NCBI RefSeq assembly: GCF_017163935.1
Contig: NZ_JABVZR010000002.1
Span: 1,178,001 to 1,242,000, forward strand
Reading direction: 5' to 3'
Length of the DNA: 64,000 nt
DNA from: Novosphingobium terrae
GTDB taxonomy: Bacteria; Pseudomonadota; Alphaproteobacteria; Sphingomonadales; Sphingomonadaceae
The notes under the pieces: model-generated
What the model saw: the letters and a program-made list of their open reading frames with translations, nothing else
Told to the model about the DNA's origin: nothing
The model's database searches: none
Position numbers and translations under genes: made by a program
Part shown: piece by piece, positions 8,113 through 17,424 of the stretch
Position numbering within the stretch: position 1 is the stretch's first letter
Layout of the letters: every line of letters starts with the position of its first letter

Positions 8113-9027
8113 GTGGGCAAGATCATCGTCACCGGCGCATCGGGCGCCTTTGGAAGTGCCGCGGCACACTTGCTGCTTCAACGCTGCGCGCCGCAGGATC
8201 TGATTTTCCTGACCCGCATGCCAGAGAAGCTCAAGCACCTCTCTCAGGCGGGCGCCGATGTCCGCGCCGCAGACTTCGACGATCCCGCCTCGCTGCGCAT
8301 GGCCATGGCGGGCGGCGAAAGGATGCTGCTGATCAGCACCGCGCGCGTGGGCACCCGCGTCGGCCAACATCGCCATGCGGTGGAGGCGGCAGTGGCGGCG
8401 GGCCTGCGCCATATCGTCTACACCTCGCTGATCGCCGCCGATGCGCCCGACAACCCCGCCATCGTTAAACATGACCATCGCGCCACCGAACAGATCATCG
8501 AAGCCTCCGGTCTGCAATGGACTCATTTGCGTGACAGCCAATATGCCGAGGCCATCGCGCTGGCCATGGTGATCCCCGCGCTGGCCAGCGGCCACAAGCC
8601 CGACAATTGCGCCAACGGCAAGGTGGCCTTCGTCAGCCGTGACGATTGCGTGGCCTCGGCGGTGGCGGTGCTCACGCAGGAAGGGCACGGCGGCAAGGCC
8701 TATACGCTCACCGGCCCGGATCTGATCTCGGTGCCCGAAGCGCTGGCCATGGCCAGCGCCATCGCGGGCAAGCCGATCAGGGTCGAACAGGTCGATGACG
8801 ACGCCATGTTCGCCTATTTCGATTCCCTGGGCGTTCCCCGCCACGCCTCGGACATCGTGCCGGACGGGCCGATCCCCTGGTCCAGCGACGATATGGTCAC
8901 CTTCGGCACCGCAATCCGCGAGGGCTTCTTCGCCTGCCGCACCGATCACGTCGAGCGCCTGACCGGCGTGCCGCCCCGCGCCCTGCGCGATGTCATGACC
9001 CAATATGCCGGAGCCTGGCCGCAATGA
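8113..9027 (+). CDS. NmrA-like NAD(P)-dependent reductase/epimerase family protein
   Basis: A 304-residue Rossmann protein with a GTG start preceded by AAGAGAGGGA. The nucleotide motif GASGAFG is at residues 7-13; HIVYTSLIAAD and WTHLRDSQYAE follow the NmrA/QOR2/extended-SDR pattern, and the usual YxxxK pair is absent. Relatives reduce quinones, isoflavones or the benzylic ethers of lignans (pinoresinol/lariciresinol reductase). It is the first gene of the operon NmrA - PQQ dehydrogenase - GMC oxidoreductase - carotenoid oxygenase, and its stop overlaps the next start (ATGA). A role in reducing an aromatic dimer or quinone-methide intermediate is inference. Confidence 0.8.
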   Translation: MGKIIVTGASGAFGSAAAHLLLQRCAPQDLIFLTRMPEKLKHLSQAGADVRAADFDDPASLRMAMAGGERMLLISTARVGTRVGQHRHAVEAAVAAGLRHIVYTSLIAADAPDNPAIVKHDHRATEQIIEASGLQWTHLRDSQYAEAIALAMVIPALASGHKPDNCANGKVAFVSRDDCVASAVAVLTQEGHGGKAYTLTGPDLISVPEALAMASAIAGKPIRVEQVDDDAMFAYFDSLGVPRHASDIVPDGPIPWSSDDMVTFGTAIREGFFACRTDHVERLTGVPPRALRDVMTQYAGAWPQ

Positions 9028-11213
9028 GCCGCAAAACCCACGCCAGCGCGCTGCTCCTCGCCCTGCTTGCCGGCTGCACCAGCCACAAACCAGCAGAAGG
9101 CACCGGCGACAACTGGCCCTCCCCCAAGGGCAACGCCGATGCGACGCATTTCTCCGCCCTGACCGACATCGACAAGACCAATGTCGCGCGCCTCGGCGTG
9201 GCCTGGACCTATGATCTGGGCACGGCCCGGGTGCAGGAAGCCACGCCTGTGGTGATCGACGGGGTGATGTACACCAGCGGCAATCTGGGGCGCGTCTATG
9301 CGCTGGATGCGGCCAGCGGCAAACCGCTGTGGACCTTCGAGCCGCCGGTGGACATGCAGGCCAACCGCTCGGCCTGCTGCGATCAGGCCAACCGGGGCGT
9401 CGCCGTCGCCGGGGGCAAGGTGCTGGTGGGCACGCTCGATGGCTGGCTCTATGCGCTGGACGCCAGGACCGGCAAGGTGGCGTGGAAGGTCGATACGATC
9501 ACCGATCACTCGCGCGGCTACACCATCACCGGCGCGCCCGAAGTGGCGGGCGATCTGGCCATCATCGGCAATGCCGGGGCCGAATATGACACGCGCGGCT
9601 ATGTCACCGCCTATGATCTGGCGAGCGGACGGCAGGTCTGGCGCTTCTTCACCATTCCGCATGATCCCAAACTCGGCCCGCAGGAAACCCCCGAGCTGGA
9701 ACAGGCCGCCAGGACCTGGGCGCCCGACAGCCGCTGGGACATCGGCGGCGGCGGCACGGCGTGGGACGCCATCAACTATGATCCGCGTTTCGACACGGTC
9801 ATCATCGGCGTGGGCAATGGCGGCCCCTACAACATCATGCGTCGCTCACCGGGCGGCGGGGACAATCTGTACCTGTCCTCGCTGGTCGCGGTGGACCGCA
9901 AGACGGGCCGCGTCAAATGGCACTATCAGGAAACGCCGGGCGACGCCTGGGACTTCACCGCGACCCAGCCCATGCTCTTCACCGATCTGGAGGTGAACGG
10001 CCAGCGGCGCCCGGTGCTGATCCACGCGCCCAAGAACGGCTTCCTTTTCGTGATCGACCGGGAAACCGGCAAGCCGCTGGCCATCAACGCCCTGGTCCGC
10101 ACCAGCTGGGCCAGGGGCTATGATGCCAAAACCGGGCGCGCGCAGAAGACGCCCGCAGGCTCGGCCTATTGGGAGGGGCCCAAGATCGTCTTCCCCGCCT
10201 CGCCCGGCGCGCGCAACTGGTATCCGGCGGCTTACGATCCGGATCGCAAGCTCTACACCGCCTCGGTGCTGGACATGGGCAATCTGATGTTCGCCACCCC
10301 GCCGCTCGACAAGGGCGACGGGCGGCGGCCCAAGGCGCTCAATGTGAATACGACGATGCTGTTCACCTCTGATTTGAACGCCGCTTTGCCCACGCTGCCC
10401 AAGCCGATGCAGGATCTGGTGAAAGCGCTGCCTGAGTGGAAGTGGGTGCAGAAACAGCCCTACTCTTCGCAAATTCGCGCCATGGACCCGCTGACCGGCA
10501 AGGCACGCTGGGCCGTCGACATGCAGGGCTGGCAGGATCGGCCCGGCGTGCTGGCCACGAAAACGGGGCTGATCTTCCACGGCACGCTGGGCGGCCAGTT
10601 CGTGGCGCGCGATGCCGACACCGGCAAGGTGCTCAAGTCCATCGACACCGGCAGCTCGATGCTGGCCGCGCCCATGACCTATCGCGTCAAGGGTGTGCAA
10701 TATCTGGCCGTGGCGACGGGCTTTGGCGGCGGTGGCTGGGGCTATGTGCCGCGCTATTCGGCGGCTTACACCTATGGCAATGCCAACCGCCTGCTGGTCT
10801 TCAAGCTGGATGGCGCCCCGGCGAAAAAGCCCGATCCGCTGCCCCCGCTGGAGGTCGCCCCGGCGCCGCCCGCGCAGGCCGCCGGCGTCACCCCCGCCAC
10901 ATTGGCGCGCGGGCAGGCGGTGTTCTTCGCCAATTGCTCGATCTGCCATTCCAACCAGCCACGCGCGCCTCTGCCGGATTTGCGGCGCATGGCGCCCGGA
11001 ACGCATGAAATGTTCGACAAGATCGTGCTGGAAGGCCTGTTTCTGCCTGCGGGCATGCCGCGCTGGAACGATGTGATCTCCGCGCAGGATGCCCATGCGG
11101 TCCACGCCTATCTGATCGACCAGCAGGCCAGGGTGCGCGCACGAGAACTCAAGCTGAAGGCGGCGGGCCAGCCGCTGGATGCGCCCAGCCTTGCCATCCT
11201 GTCGAACTATTGA
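9024..11213 (+). CDS. PQQ-dependent quinohemoprotein alcohol dehydrogenase
   Basis: A 729-residue periplasmic enzyme. The N-terminus ends in the lipobox LLAGC (Cys18), so it may be lipid-anchored. It shows the vicinal-cysteine disulfide at residues 118-119 (ACCDQANRG), eight-bladed propeller repeats, GGGGTAWDAINYDP, and the catalytic-region TPGDAWDFTA. A C-terminal cytochrome c domain has CSICH at 638-642 and a probable ligand Met678, which makes it a type II quinohemoprotein. It oxidises primary or benzylic alcohols to aldehydes and feeds electrons to cytochromes. In this operon an aromatic side-chain alcohol is the likely substrate. Its start overlaps the NmrA-like stop. Confidence 0.92.
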   Translation: MSRKTHASALLLALLAGCTSHKPAEGTGDNWPSPKGNADATHFSALTDIDKTNVARLGVAWTYDLGTARVQEATPVVIDGVMYTSGNLGRVYALDAASGKPLWTFEPPVDMQANRSACCDQANRGVAVAGGKVLVGTLDGWLYALDARTGKVAWKVDTITDHSRGYTITGAPEVAGDLAIIGNAGAEYDTRGYVTAYDLASGRQVWRFFTIPHDPKLGPQETPELEQAARTWAPDSRWDIGGGGTAWDAINYDPRFDTVIIGVGNGGPYNIMRRSPGGGDNLYLSSLVAVDRKTGRVKWHYQETPGDAWDFTATQPMLFTDLEVNGQRRPVLIHAPKNGFLFVIDRETGKPLAINALVRTSWARGYDAKTGRAQKTPAGSAYWEGPKIVFPASPGARNWYPAAYDPDRKLYTASVLDMGNLMFATPPLDKGDGRRPKALNVNTTMLFTSDLNAALPTLPKPMQDLVKALPEWKWVQKQPYSSQIRAMDPLTGKARWAVDMQGWQDRPGVLATKTGLIFHGTLGGQFVARDADTGKVLKSIDTGSSMLAAPMTYRVKGVQYLAVATGFGGGGWGYVPRYSAAYTYGNANRLLVFKLDGAPAKKPDPLPPLEVAPAPPAQAAGVTPATLARGQAVFFANCSICHSNQPRAPLPDLRRMAPGTHEMFDKIVLEGLFLPAGMPRWNDVISAQDAHAVHAYLIDQQARVRARELKLKAAGQPLDAPSLAILSNY

Positions 11214-11224
11214 GGAGACGCGGG

Positions 11225-12826
11225 ATGGAGAACACAGACATCATCGTCGTGGGCGGCGGCTCGGCAGGGGCGGCCATGGCCGCCAGGCTGGCCGAAGGCG
11301 GGCTGACCGTCACGCTGCTGGAAGCGGGATGCAGCGACCGCATGCTGAAATCGCGCGTGCCCGCGCTGACCAGTTCCATCGTGCAGAACCCGCAGTTCGA
11401 CTGGCGCTACACCGTCGAGCCTGATCCCTCGCTGGGCGGGCGGGCCGATGTCTGGCCGGCGGGCAAGCTGCTGGGCGGCGGCAGTTCGCTCAATGGCATG
11501 ATGTTCATCCGTGGCCATCGCACGGATTATGACCAATGGGCCGAGCTTGGCGCAACAGGCTGGGATTACGCCAGCGTGCTGCCCTATTTCCGCCGCATGG
11601 AGGACAATGAGCGCGGCGCAGATGCATGGCGTGGCACCGGCGGCCCCATCGCCGTCAGCGAGAACCGCGCGCGCTACCCCATCACCGACAGCTGGATCGA
11701 GGCCGCGCAGCAGGCGGGCATCCTCCGCTCGCCCGACCTCAACGGCAAGGATGCCGAAGGGGTGGATTATGTGCAGGTCTCGCAGCGCGGCGGCCAGCGC
11801 TGCTCGACATCGCGCGGCTATCTGGAAGGCCGCGACTATGATGGCAGGCTGCGCGTGGAGCTGGAATGCCAGGTGCTGCGCGTGCTGGTCGAGGAGGGAC
11901 GCGCCACCGGCGTCGTGCTGCAACAGGGCGGGCAGGAGCGGGTGCTGCGCGCGCGCCGGGGCGTGGTCCTCAGCGCGGGATCGATGAACACGCCGCGCCT
12001 GCTGATGCTCTCGGGCATCGGCCCGGCCGGGCATCTGCGCGCCATGGGCCTTCCGGTGGTGGCCGATCTGCCCGGCGTGGGCAGCAATCTTCAGGACCAT
12101 GTCGGCACGCATCTGGTCAACACCGTCTCTTCGGCCACGCTCAACACCGATGCGCAGGGGCTGCGCGGCGCCTGGCAGGTGCTGCGCTATGCGCTGAGCC
12201 GACAGGGCGCGCTGACCACCGCGATCGGCCATGCGCAGGCCTTCGTCAAAAGCCGCCGGGGCCTGATCGCGCCCAATCTGCAGATTTCCTTCGCCGCCTT
12301 CGCCTTTGATTTCGACGAGATGGGGCGGCTGATGCTGCGCAAGGATTCCGCCGTCTCGACACTGATCGGGCTGATGCGCCCCAGCCATCGCGGCAGGATC
12401 ACGCTGCGCTCGCCCGATCCGCTGGCCCCGCCGGTGATCGAGCACCGCCTGCTGGGCAGCGATGACGACATCGAGCAGATCGTGGAGGGCATCGCCATCG
12501 CCCGGCGCATCATGGCCGCAGCCGCCCTTGCCGGCACCGTCACCGGGGAGGTGCGCCCCGGCACCATGCTGGAGAGCCCCGAGGATCTGCGCGCCTATGT
12601 GAGGATGGCCTCCATCCCGCTGTACCATCCGGTCGGCACCGCCCGGATGGGGCGCGTGGACGATCCGCTGGCCGTGGTCGATCCCGATCTGGCCGTGCGC
12701 GGGCCCTCCGGCCTGTGGGTGGCAGACGCCTCGATCTTCCCCACACTGCCGGCGGGCAACACCAATGCCACCGCCATCATGGTCGGCGACAAGGGGGCCG
12801 ATCACATCCTGCGCAGCCTCCGATAA
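11225..12826 (+). CDS. GMC family FAD-dependent alcohol oxidoreductase
   Basis: A 533-residue enzyme, started at ATG 11225 behind TGAGGAGA; the TTG start 15 bases earlier has no ribosome site. The FAD motif GGGSAGAA is at residues 10-17, GGGSSLNGMMFIRG is the GMC signature, and the active-site pair is probably His468 (HPVGTARM) and Asn512 (PAGNTN), matching the His/Asn spacing of choline oxidase. Related GMC enzymes in Sphingobium SYK-6 (PhcC/PhcD) oxidise the side-chain alcohol of the phenylcoumaran dimer on the way to a stilbene. The gene sits directly ahead of a lignostilbene-dioxygenase-like gene, so that analogy is worth testing. Confidence 0.9.
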   Translation: MENTDIIVVGGGSAGAAMAARLAEGGLTVTLLEAGCSDRMLKSRVPALTSSIVQNPQFDWRYTVEPDPSLGGRADVWPAGKLLGGGSSLNGMMFIRGHRTDYDQWAELGATGWDYASVLPYFRRMEDNERGADAWRGTGGPIAVSENRARYPITDSWIEAAQQAGILRSPDLNGKDAEGVDYVQVSQRGGQRCSTSRGYLEGRDYDGRLRVELECQVLRVLVEEGRATGVVLQQGGQERVLRARRGVVLSAGSMNTPRLLMLSGIGPAGHLRAMGLPVVADLPGVGSNLQDHVGTHLVNTVSSATLNTDAQGLRGAWQVLRYALSRQGALTTAIGHAQAFVKSRRGLIAPNLQISFAAFAFDFDEMGRLMLRKDSAVSTLIGLMRPSHRGRITLRSPDPLAPPVIEHRLLGSDDDIEQIVEGIAIARRIMAAAALAGTVTGEVRPGTMLESPEDLRAYVRMASIPLYHPVGTARMGRVDDPLAVVDPDLAVRGPSGLWVADASIFPTLPAGNTNATAIMVGDKGADHILRSLR

Positions 12827-12853
12827 TCATGCTCCGGTCAAAGGATCGATCCC

Positions 12854-14308
12854 ATGACACGCTTTCCCGACACCATCCATTTCACAGGCCTCAACACCCC
12901 CGTGGGCATCGAATGGTCCGCCCGCAATCTGGAGGTGATCGGCGAGATTCCTCCCGAGATCGACGGCGCCTTCTTCCGCGCCGTGCCCGATCCGGCCCAT
13001 GCGCCGATGTTCGAGGATGACATCGCTCTTTCGGGCGACGGCATGATCGGCAAATTCACCATACAGGCGGGCAAGGTGGATTACGCCATCCGCTATGTCG
13101 AAACCGCGCGCTATCTGGCCGAACGCACGGCCCGGCGCGCCCTGTTCGGCCAGTATCGCAATCCCTTCACCGATGATGCCAGCGTTGCCGGGCAGGATCG
13201 CACCGTCGCCAACACCACGCCGGTCTGGCATGCGGGCCGCCTGTTCATGACCAAGGAGGACGGACTCGCCTATGAGATCGATCCCGACACGCTGGATACG
13301 CGGGGTCGCTGGGACTTTTACGGCGCGCTGAAATCGGAAACCTTCACCGCCCATCCCAGGATCGATCCCGAAACCGGCGAGATGTTCTTCTTCGGCTATG
13401 AGGCAGGCGGGCTGTGTTCGACCGATGTGGCCTATGCCATCGCCGATCGCGAGGGCAATCTGGTTTCCGAACAATGGTTCCAGCAGCCCTATTGCTCGAC
13501 CATCCATGATTTCACGATCACCCAGCATTACGCCATCTTCCCGATCTTCCCCACCACCGCCGATCTCGACCGGCTCAAGGCCGGGGGCCCGCATTGGGCG
13601 CATCAGCAGGATCTGGAAAGCTGGGTGGGGATCATGCCGCGTTACGGCAAGGTCGAGGAGATGCGCTGGTTCAAGGGCCCCCGGGGCGTCTCCGCCTTCC
13701 ATTTCATGAACGCCTTTGAAGAAGGCGAGCTGGTCCATCTCGACATCTGCCTGAGCGACACCAATGCTTTCGGCTTCATGCGCGAGGCAGGCGGCATCCA
13801 GCGCGCCCAGCACGAGATTCAGGGCGGGCTGACCCGCTGGACCTTCGACATGAGCCAGCCGGGCGAGGCGTTCGAATCCCGCGTCATCGGCCCTCCGGGC
13901 GATATGCCGCGCCTACGCGATGCCGATCAGGGGCGGATGTATCGCGCGGGCTGGTATCTCACGATCAATCCGCAGGGCGGCCCTCCGCTGCCCGGCGGTC
14001 CGGTGGGCGTGGCCTTCAACATGCTGATGCGGATCGAACCCGGCAATGGCCGGATCGATGCCCTGCCGCTGGGCCCCAGCATGGCGATCAACGAGCCCGT
14101 GCATGTCCCCGCCGCCGATGGGGAAGGTTGGCTGCTGGCAGTGGTCGATCAGCGCAGCGGCGAGGACAGCTTTGCCTCGGAACTCTGGGTGATCGATGCG
14201 GGTGACATCGCGCGGGGCGCCGTGGCCCGCGTGCCCATGCCGCTGCCGATGCGCGCACAGGTTCACGGCACCTGGGTTTCGGCGGCGGAGCTGGCCAAAG
14301 CCGGTTGA
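12854..14308 (+). CDS. Carotenoid-oxygenase family dioxygenase (lignostilbene dioxygenase / isoeugenol monooxygenase type)
   Basis: A 484-residue non-heme iron enzyme with AAAGGA ahead of its ATG. The four expected iron-ligand histidines are visible at 167 (TAHPRID), 218 (TIHDFT), 283 (AFHFMN) and 471 (QVHGTW). Tyr101 (FGQYRNPFTDD) and Lys134 (MTKEDGL) fall where, from memory, NOV1 and LsdA place the Tyr/Lys pair that holds the 4-hydroxyl of a hydroxystilbene. These enzymes split the central double bond of 4-hydroxystilbenes, or the propenyl bond of isoeugenol, giving aldehydes such as vanillin. It is the last gene of the NmrA-PQQ-GMC operon. Stilbene versus isoeugenol cannot be settled from sequence alone. 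Confidence 0.9.
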   Translation: MTRFPDTIHFTGLNTPVGIEWSARNLEVIGEIPPEIDGAFFRAVPDPAHAPMFEDDIALSGDGMIGKFTIQAGKVDYAIRYVETARYLAERTARRALFGQYRNPFTDDASVAGQDRTVANTTPVWHAGRLFMTKEDGLAYEIDPDTLDTRGRWDFYGALKSETFTAHPRIDPETGEMFFFGYEAGGLCSTDVAYAIADREGNLVSEQWFQQPYCSTIHDFTITQHYAIFPIFPTTADLDRLKAGGPHWAHQQDLESWVGIMPRYGKVEEMRWFKGPRGVSAFHFMNAFEEGELVHLDICLSDTNAFGFMREAGGIQRAQHEIQGGLTRWTFDMSQPGEAFESRVIGPPGDMPRLRDADQGRMYRAGWYLTINPQGGPPLPGGPVGVAFNMLMRIEPGNGRIDALPLGPSMAINEPVHVPAADGEGWLLAVVDQRSGEDSFASELWVIDAGDIARGAVARVPMPLPMRAQVHGTWVSAAELAKAG

Positions 14309-14315
14309 CTCTATC

Positions 14316-14329
14316 GTAACGAACGTTAC
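14316..14329. promoter_or_regulatory. Regulon operator, site 3 (GTAACGAACGTTAC)
   Basis: This site lies seven bases after the dioxygenase stop and about 180 bases before the second TonB receptor. The arms GTAACG and CGTTAC are perfect; only the central pair breaks symmetry. It likely controls the receptor-DoxX unit. Confidence 0.7.
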
Positions 14330-14511
14330 TATTTGACGTGACAGACAGCGCGGGGACAGGCTGTTCCAGCTCGCCGCGCGCCGGGTCTGTTCGCGCATGG
14401 CGCCCGCCGCCGGGCGGGCGCGACACAACAAGGCTGAACCGGGGACACGGGCCGCATGGATCGCGCTGCGGCCACAACAACAGTCCCGGCGGCACAGGGG
14501 GAGGACACAGG

Positions 14512-16899
14512 ATGGCCAAGGTCCGTTCAAACAGACATCGCAAAGCATGTGCCGCAGGGTTGAGCGCCATGGCGGCGCTGGCTGCAACGCTGGCGCAGGC
14601 GCAATCCGCGCCGCCCGAGAGCGCGCCAACCGCGCCATCGGCGCCTGACATCATCGTCACCGCGCAATTCCGCGCCCAGCGGCTGCAGGACACGCCGATC
14701 GCGATCACCGCCACCACCGGCGCCCAGCTCGCCAGCAAGAATGTCCTGAGCGTGACCGACCTCACCGCCATCGCGCCCAACGTCAACCTCTCCGCCGCGA
14801 CGGGCCTCAACGGCAGCGCCGTTCAGGCCTATATCCGCGGCATCGGCCAGAGCGATTCCAGCTTCGCGCTGGAGCCCGGCGTGGGCATCTACATCGACGA
14901 TGTCTATTACGGCACCACCTTCGGGGCCATTCTGGACCTCAACGATCTCGACCGCGTGGAGGTGCTGCGCGGCCCGCAGGGCACGCTGTCCGGCAAGAAT
15001 TCGATCGGCGGATCGGTCAAGCTGTTCAGCCGCAAGCCCGATGGCAATGGCGGCGGTTTTCTGGAAGCCACCACAGGTCGTTTCAGCCGTCTGGATTTTC
15101 GCGGCAGCGCCGATTTCACTCTGGCAGACGGGCTTTACGCGCGCGTTTCGGGCGTTTCGAAGCACACCGATGGCTATTTCACCCTCTATGACTATGGCTG
15201 CCTGTTCCCCCAATCCGGCATCGCCGCCACGACGTCGGGCGGCAATTGCAAGACCGGGACCGAAGGCGGAATCGATGTGAAAGGCGCCCGTCTGGCGCTG
15301 CGCTATGCCCCCGCCGGCTCCGCCATCGAGGTCAATCTGGTGGGCGACTATGCGCTCAACACCTCCGAGCAGGTGGCGACCAAGCTGCTCTATGCCAACA
15401 ACCCGGGCGTGCGCAGCTATGTCGCGGGCAATCCGGCGGGCGGCGTGCCTTTCGACAGCCGCTTCCTGACCGCGCCGAACGCCTATTCCAGCTATGCCAA
15501 CTATGCGGCGGGCGGCAATTACACCACCGCCTTTGGCACCAACTATCAGGTCGTGCCGGGCAGCTTCAACACCAGCCCGCAGAGCACCGCCCGCAGCTGG
15601 GGCCTCTCCGGCACGCTGGACTGGCAGCTTTCCGGCCATCTCAGCCTCAAATCGATCACCGCCTATCGCAAGGCCACCGGCAGCACCGGCATCGATCTGG
15701 ACGGGTCGCCGCTCTCGATCCTGGTGCAGGCCTTCGATTACGGGCATCGCCAGTTCACGCAGGAACTGCGCCTGTCAGGCAAGGTCGGCACGCTGGTCGA
15801 TTACACGGTGGGCGGCTATTACTACAACGCCAATGACAGCATTGCCGGCCATGTGCTGATCCCCAGCGTGCTGTTCAACTTTCTGGAGCGGGACCCGGTC
15901 ACCAACCGCAGCGTCTCGGCCTTTGCCCATACCGAATTTCACCTGAGCCCCGAGCTCAATGTGATTGCCGGGCTGCGCTACACCAATGATAAAAAGACCT
16001 ATGAATTCCATCGCAGCAATGTCGATGGCAGCCAGCCGAGCGGGGCCTTTCTCACCGAGAATTTCCTGCTGGTGGGGCTGGACGGGAAGGTGGGCTCCTT
16101 TCAGGGCGATCGCCTCGATTATCGTTTGGGCGTGAACTATCGCTTCAGCCCGGCGCTGATGGCCTATGCGCAGGTGGCGACGGGCTACAAGGGCGGTGGC
16201 ATCAACCCGCGCCCCTACACGCCGGACCAGATCGTCTCCTTCAAGCCCGAGACGCTCACCACCTATGAGGCGGGCTTCAAATCCGATCTGCTGGACCGCC
16301 ATCTGCGCTTCAACGGCACAGTTTTCTACAATGATTACAAAGATATTCAGATCAACCGCTATGTCTGCCCGGAAAGCGCCAGCTCCACCTGTTCGGAGCC
16401 GGCCAATGCCGGGGACGCGCATGTCTGGGGCATGGAGGCCGAAGTTTTCGCCAAGCCGACCAACCGCCTCACCATCGACGGCTCGCTGGGTTATCTGCAT
16501 TTCGAATACACACGCGTCGATGCCAGCACGCTGGTGCTCAAGGATTTCAAGGCGCCCTTCAACCCCTCATGGCAGGCCAGCGCGGGCATCCAGTATGCCC
16601 TGCCGCTCGGTAAGGCGTTGGGCACGCTGACACCGCGCCTCGACTGGAACTACCAGTCCTCCTTCTATTTCAACTCGACCAACAACGCCTACAATCTGGT
16701 GGATGCGCGCAGCCTGTTCAACCTGCGGGTCAGCTATGATTCCGCCGACAAGGTCTGGCAGCTGAGCGCGGGCGTGACCAATCTGTTCGACCGATTCTAC
16801 TACACCGGAAAGAGCGAAAACGTCGCCAATTACGGCGTGAACTCCGGCTCTGTGGGGCGCCCGCGCGAGTGGTTCGTTTCCCTGCGCCGCACCTTCTGA
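14512..16899 (+). CDS. TonB-dependent outer-membrane receptor (second)
   Basis: A 795-residue receptor started at ATG 14512, which has GGGGAGGA upstream and yields a signal peptide ending TLAQAQ; the frame to 14338 would swallow the leader. Plug motifs DIIVTAQFRAQRLQDTPIAI and VEVLRGPQGTLSGKNSIGG are followed by a barrel ending SLRRTF. The plug is nearly the same as that of the receptor at 1414-3831, so the two are duplicated importers that have diverged. The operator upstream places it under the island's regulator. It probably takes up the aromatic substrate oxidised by the preceding operon. Confidence 0.93.
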   Translation: MAKVRSNRHRKACAAGLSAMAALAATLAQAQSAPPESAPTAPSAPDIIVTAQFRAQRLQDTPIAITATTGAQLASKNVLSVTDLTAIAPNVNLSAATGLNGSAVQAYIRGIGQSDSSFALEPGVGIYIDDVYYGTTFGAILDLNDLDRVEVLRGPQGTLSGKNSIGGSVKLFSRKPDGNGGGFLEATTGRFSRLDFRGSADFTLADGLYARVSGVSKHTDGYFTLYDYGCLFPQSGIAATTSGGNCKTGTEGGIDVKGARLALRYAPAGSAIEVNLVGDYALNTSEQVATKLLYANNPGVRSYVAGNPAGGVPFDSRFLTAPNAYSSYANYAAGGNYTTAFGTNYQVVPGSFNTSPQSTARSWGLSGTLDWQLSGHLSLKSITAYRKATGSTGIDLDGSPLSILVQAFDYGHRQFTQELRLSGKVGTLVDYTVGGYYYNANDSIAGHVLIPSVLFNFLERDPVTNRSVSAFAHTEFHLSPELNVIAGLRYTNDKKTYEFHRSNVDGSQPSGAFLTENFLLVGLDGKVGSFQGDRLDYRLGVNYRFSPALMAYAQVATGYKGGGINPRPYTPDQIVSFKPETLTTYEAGFKSDLLDRHLRFNGTVFYNDYKDIQINRYVCPESASSTCSEPANAGDAHVWGMEAEVFAKPTNRLTIDGSLGYLHFEYTRVDASTLVLKDFKAPFNPSWQASAGIQYALPLGKALGTLTPRLDWNYQSSFYFNSTNNAYNLVDARSLFNLRVSYDSADKVWQLSAGVTNLFDRFYYTGKSENVANYGVNSGSVGRPREWFVSLRRTF

Positions 16900-16919
16900 T
16901 CCGCCGGGGAGAACGCTCC

Positions 16920-17345
16920 ATGCGCGCCTTCTATCACCTGAGCCGCCTGATTTTCGGGCTGTGGTATCTGTTCTCGGGCGTGGAGTTCTTCACGCCCTTC
17001 AACCTGCAACCGCTGGGCCACACGCCGCTGGGGCAGGAGTTCACGCTGGCCCTGATCCACAGCGGGATCTTCGCATGGATCAAGGTGCTGGAGATCATCA
17101 TCGCCCTGCTGGTTCTGGCCGACCGGCTGATGCCGCTGGTGGCAGCGGCAGCCGTGCCGCTGACGGCGGTGATCGCCTACTGGAATTTTGCGCTGGAATG
17201 GGGCGTCATCGAGGTGATTTTCGGCGCTTTGACGGTGATCTTCAACGCCGCGCTGCTCTGGCCCTATCGCGCCTTTTACCTGCCGGTCCTGACCGCGTGG
17301 AAAGGCCATCGCGACTTCAGCCTGAGCCTGTCAGAGCTTCGTTGA
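16920..17345 (+). CDS. DoxX-like small membrane protein
   Basis: A 141-residue protein started at ATG 16920 behind GGGGAGAA. It has about four hydrophobic helices (LIFGLWYLFSGVEFF, IKVLEIIIALLVLA, LVAAAAVPLTAVIAYW, VIFGALTVIFNAALLW), which fits the DoxX family of inner-membrane proteins linked to quinone or thiol redox and often found beside catabolic oxidoreductases. It follows the receptor by 20 bases and is probably co-transcribed with it. Specific function unknown. Confidence 0.7.
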   Translation: MRAFYHLSRLIFGLWYLFSGVEFFTPFNLQPLGHTPLGQEFTLALIHSGIFAWIKVLEIIIALLVLADRLMPLVAAAAVPLTAVIAYWNFALEWGVIEVIFGALTVIFNAALLWPYRAFYLPVLTAWKGHRDFSLSLSELR

Positions 17346-17349
17346 ATTT

Positions 17350-17363
17350 CTAACGAATGTTAT
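17350..17363. promoter_or_regulatory. Regulon operator, site 4 (CTAACGAATGTTAT)
   Basis: This site lies five bases after the DoxX stop and about 60 bases before the aldehyde dehydrogenase ATG. It keeps TAACGA in the left arm and GTTAT in the right; it is the weakest of the promoter-front copies. Confidence 0.6.
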
Positions 17364-17424
17364 CATAATACGCTGCAAACCGCGATGCCAGAGCCATGGC
17401 ACGCAAGGCAAGAGGATCACACGA

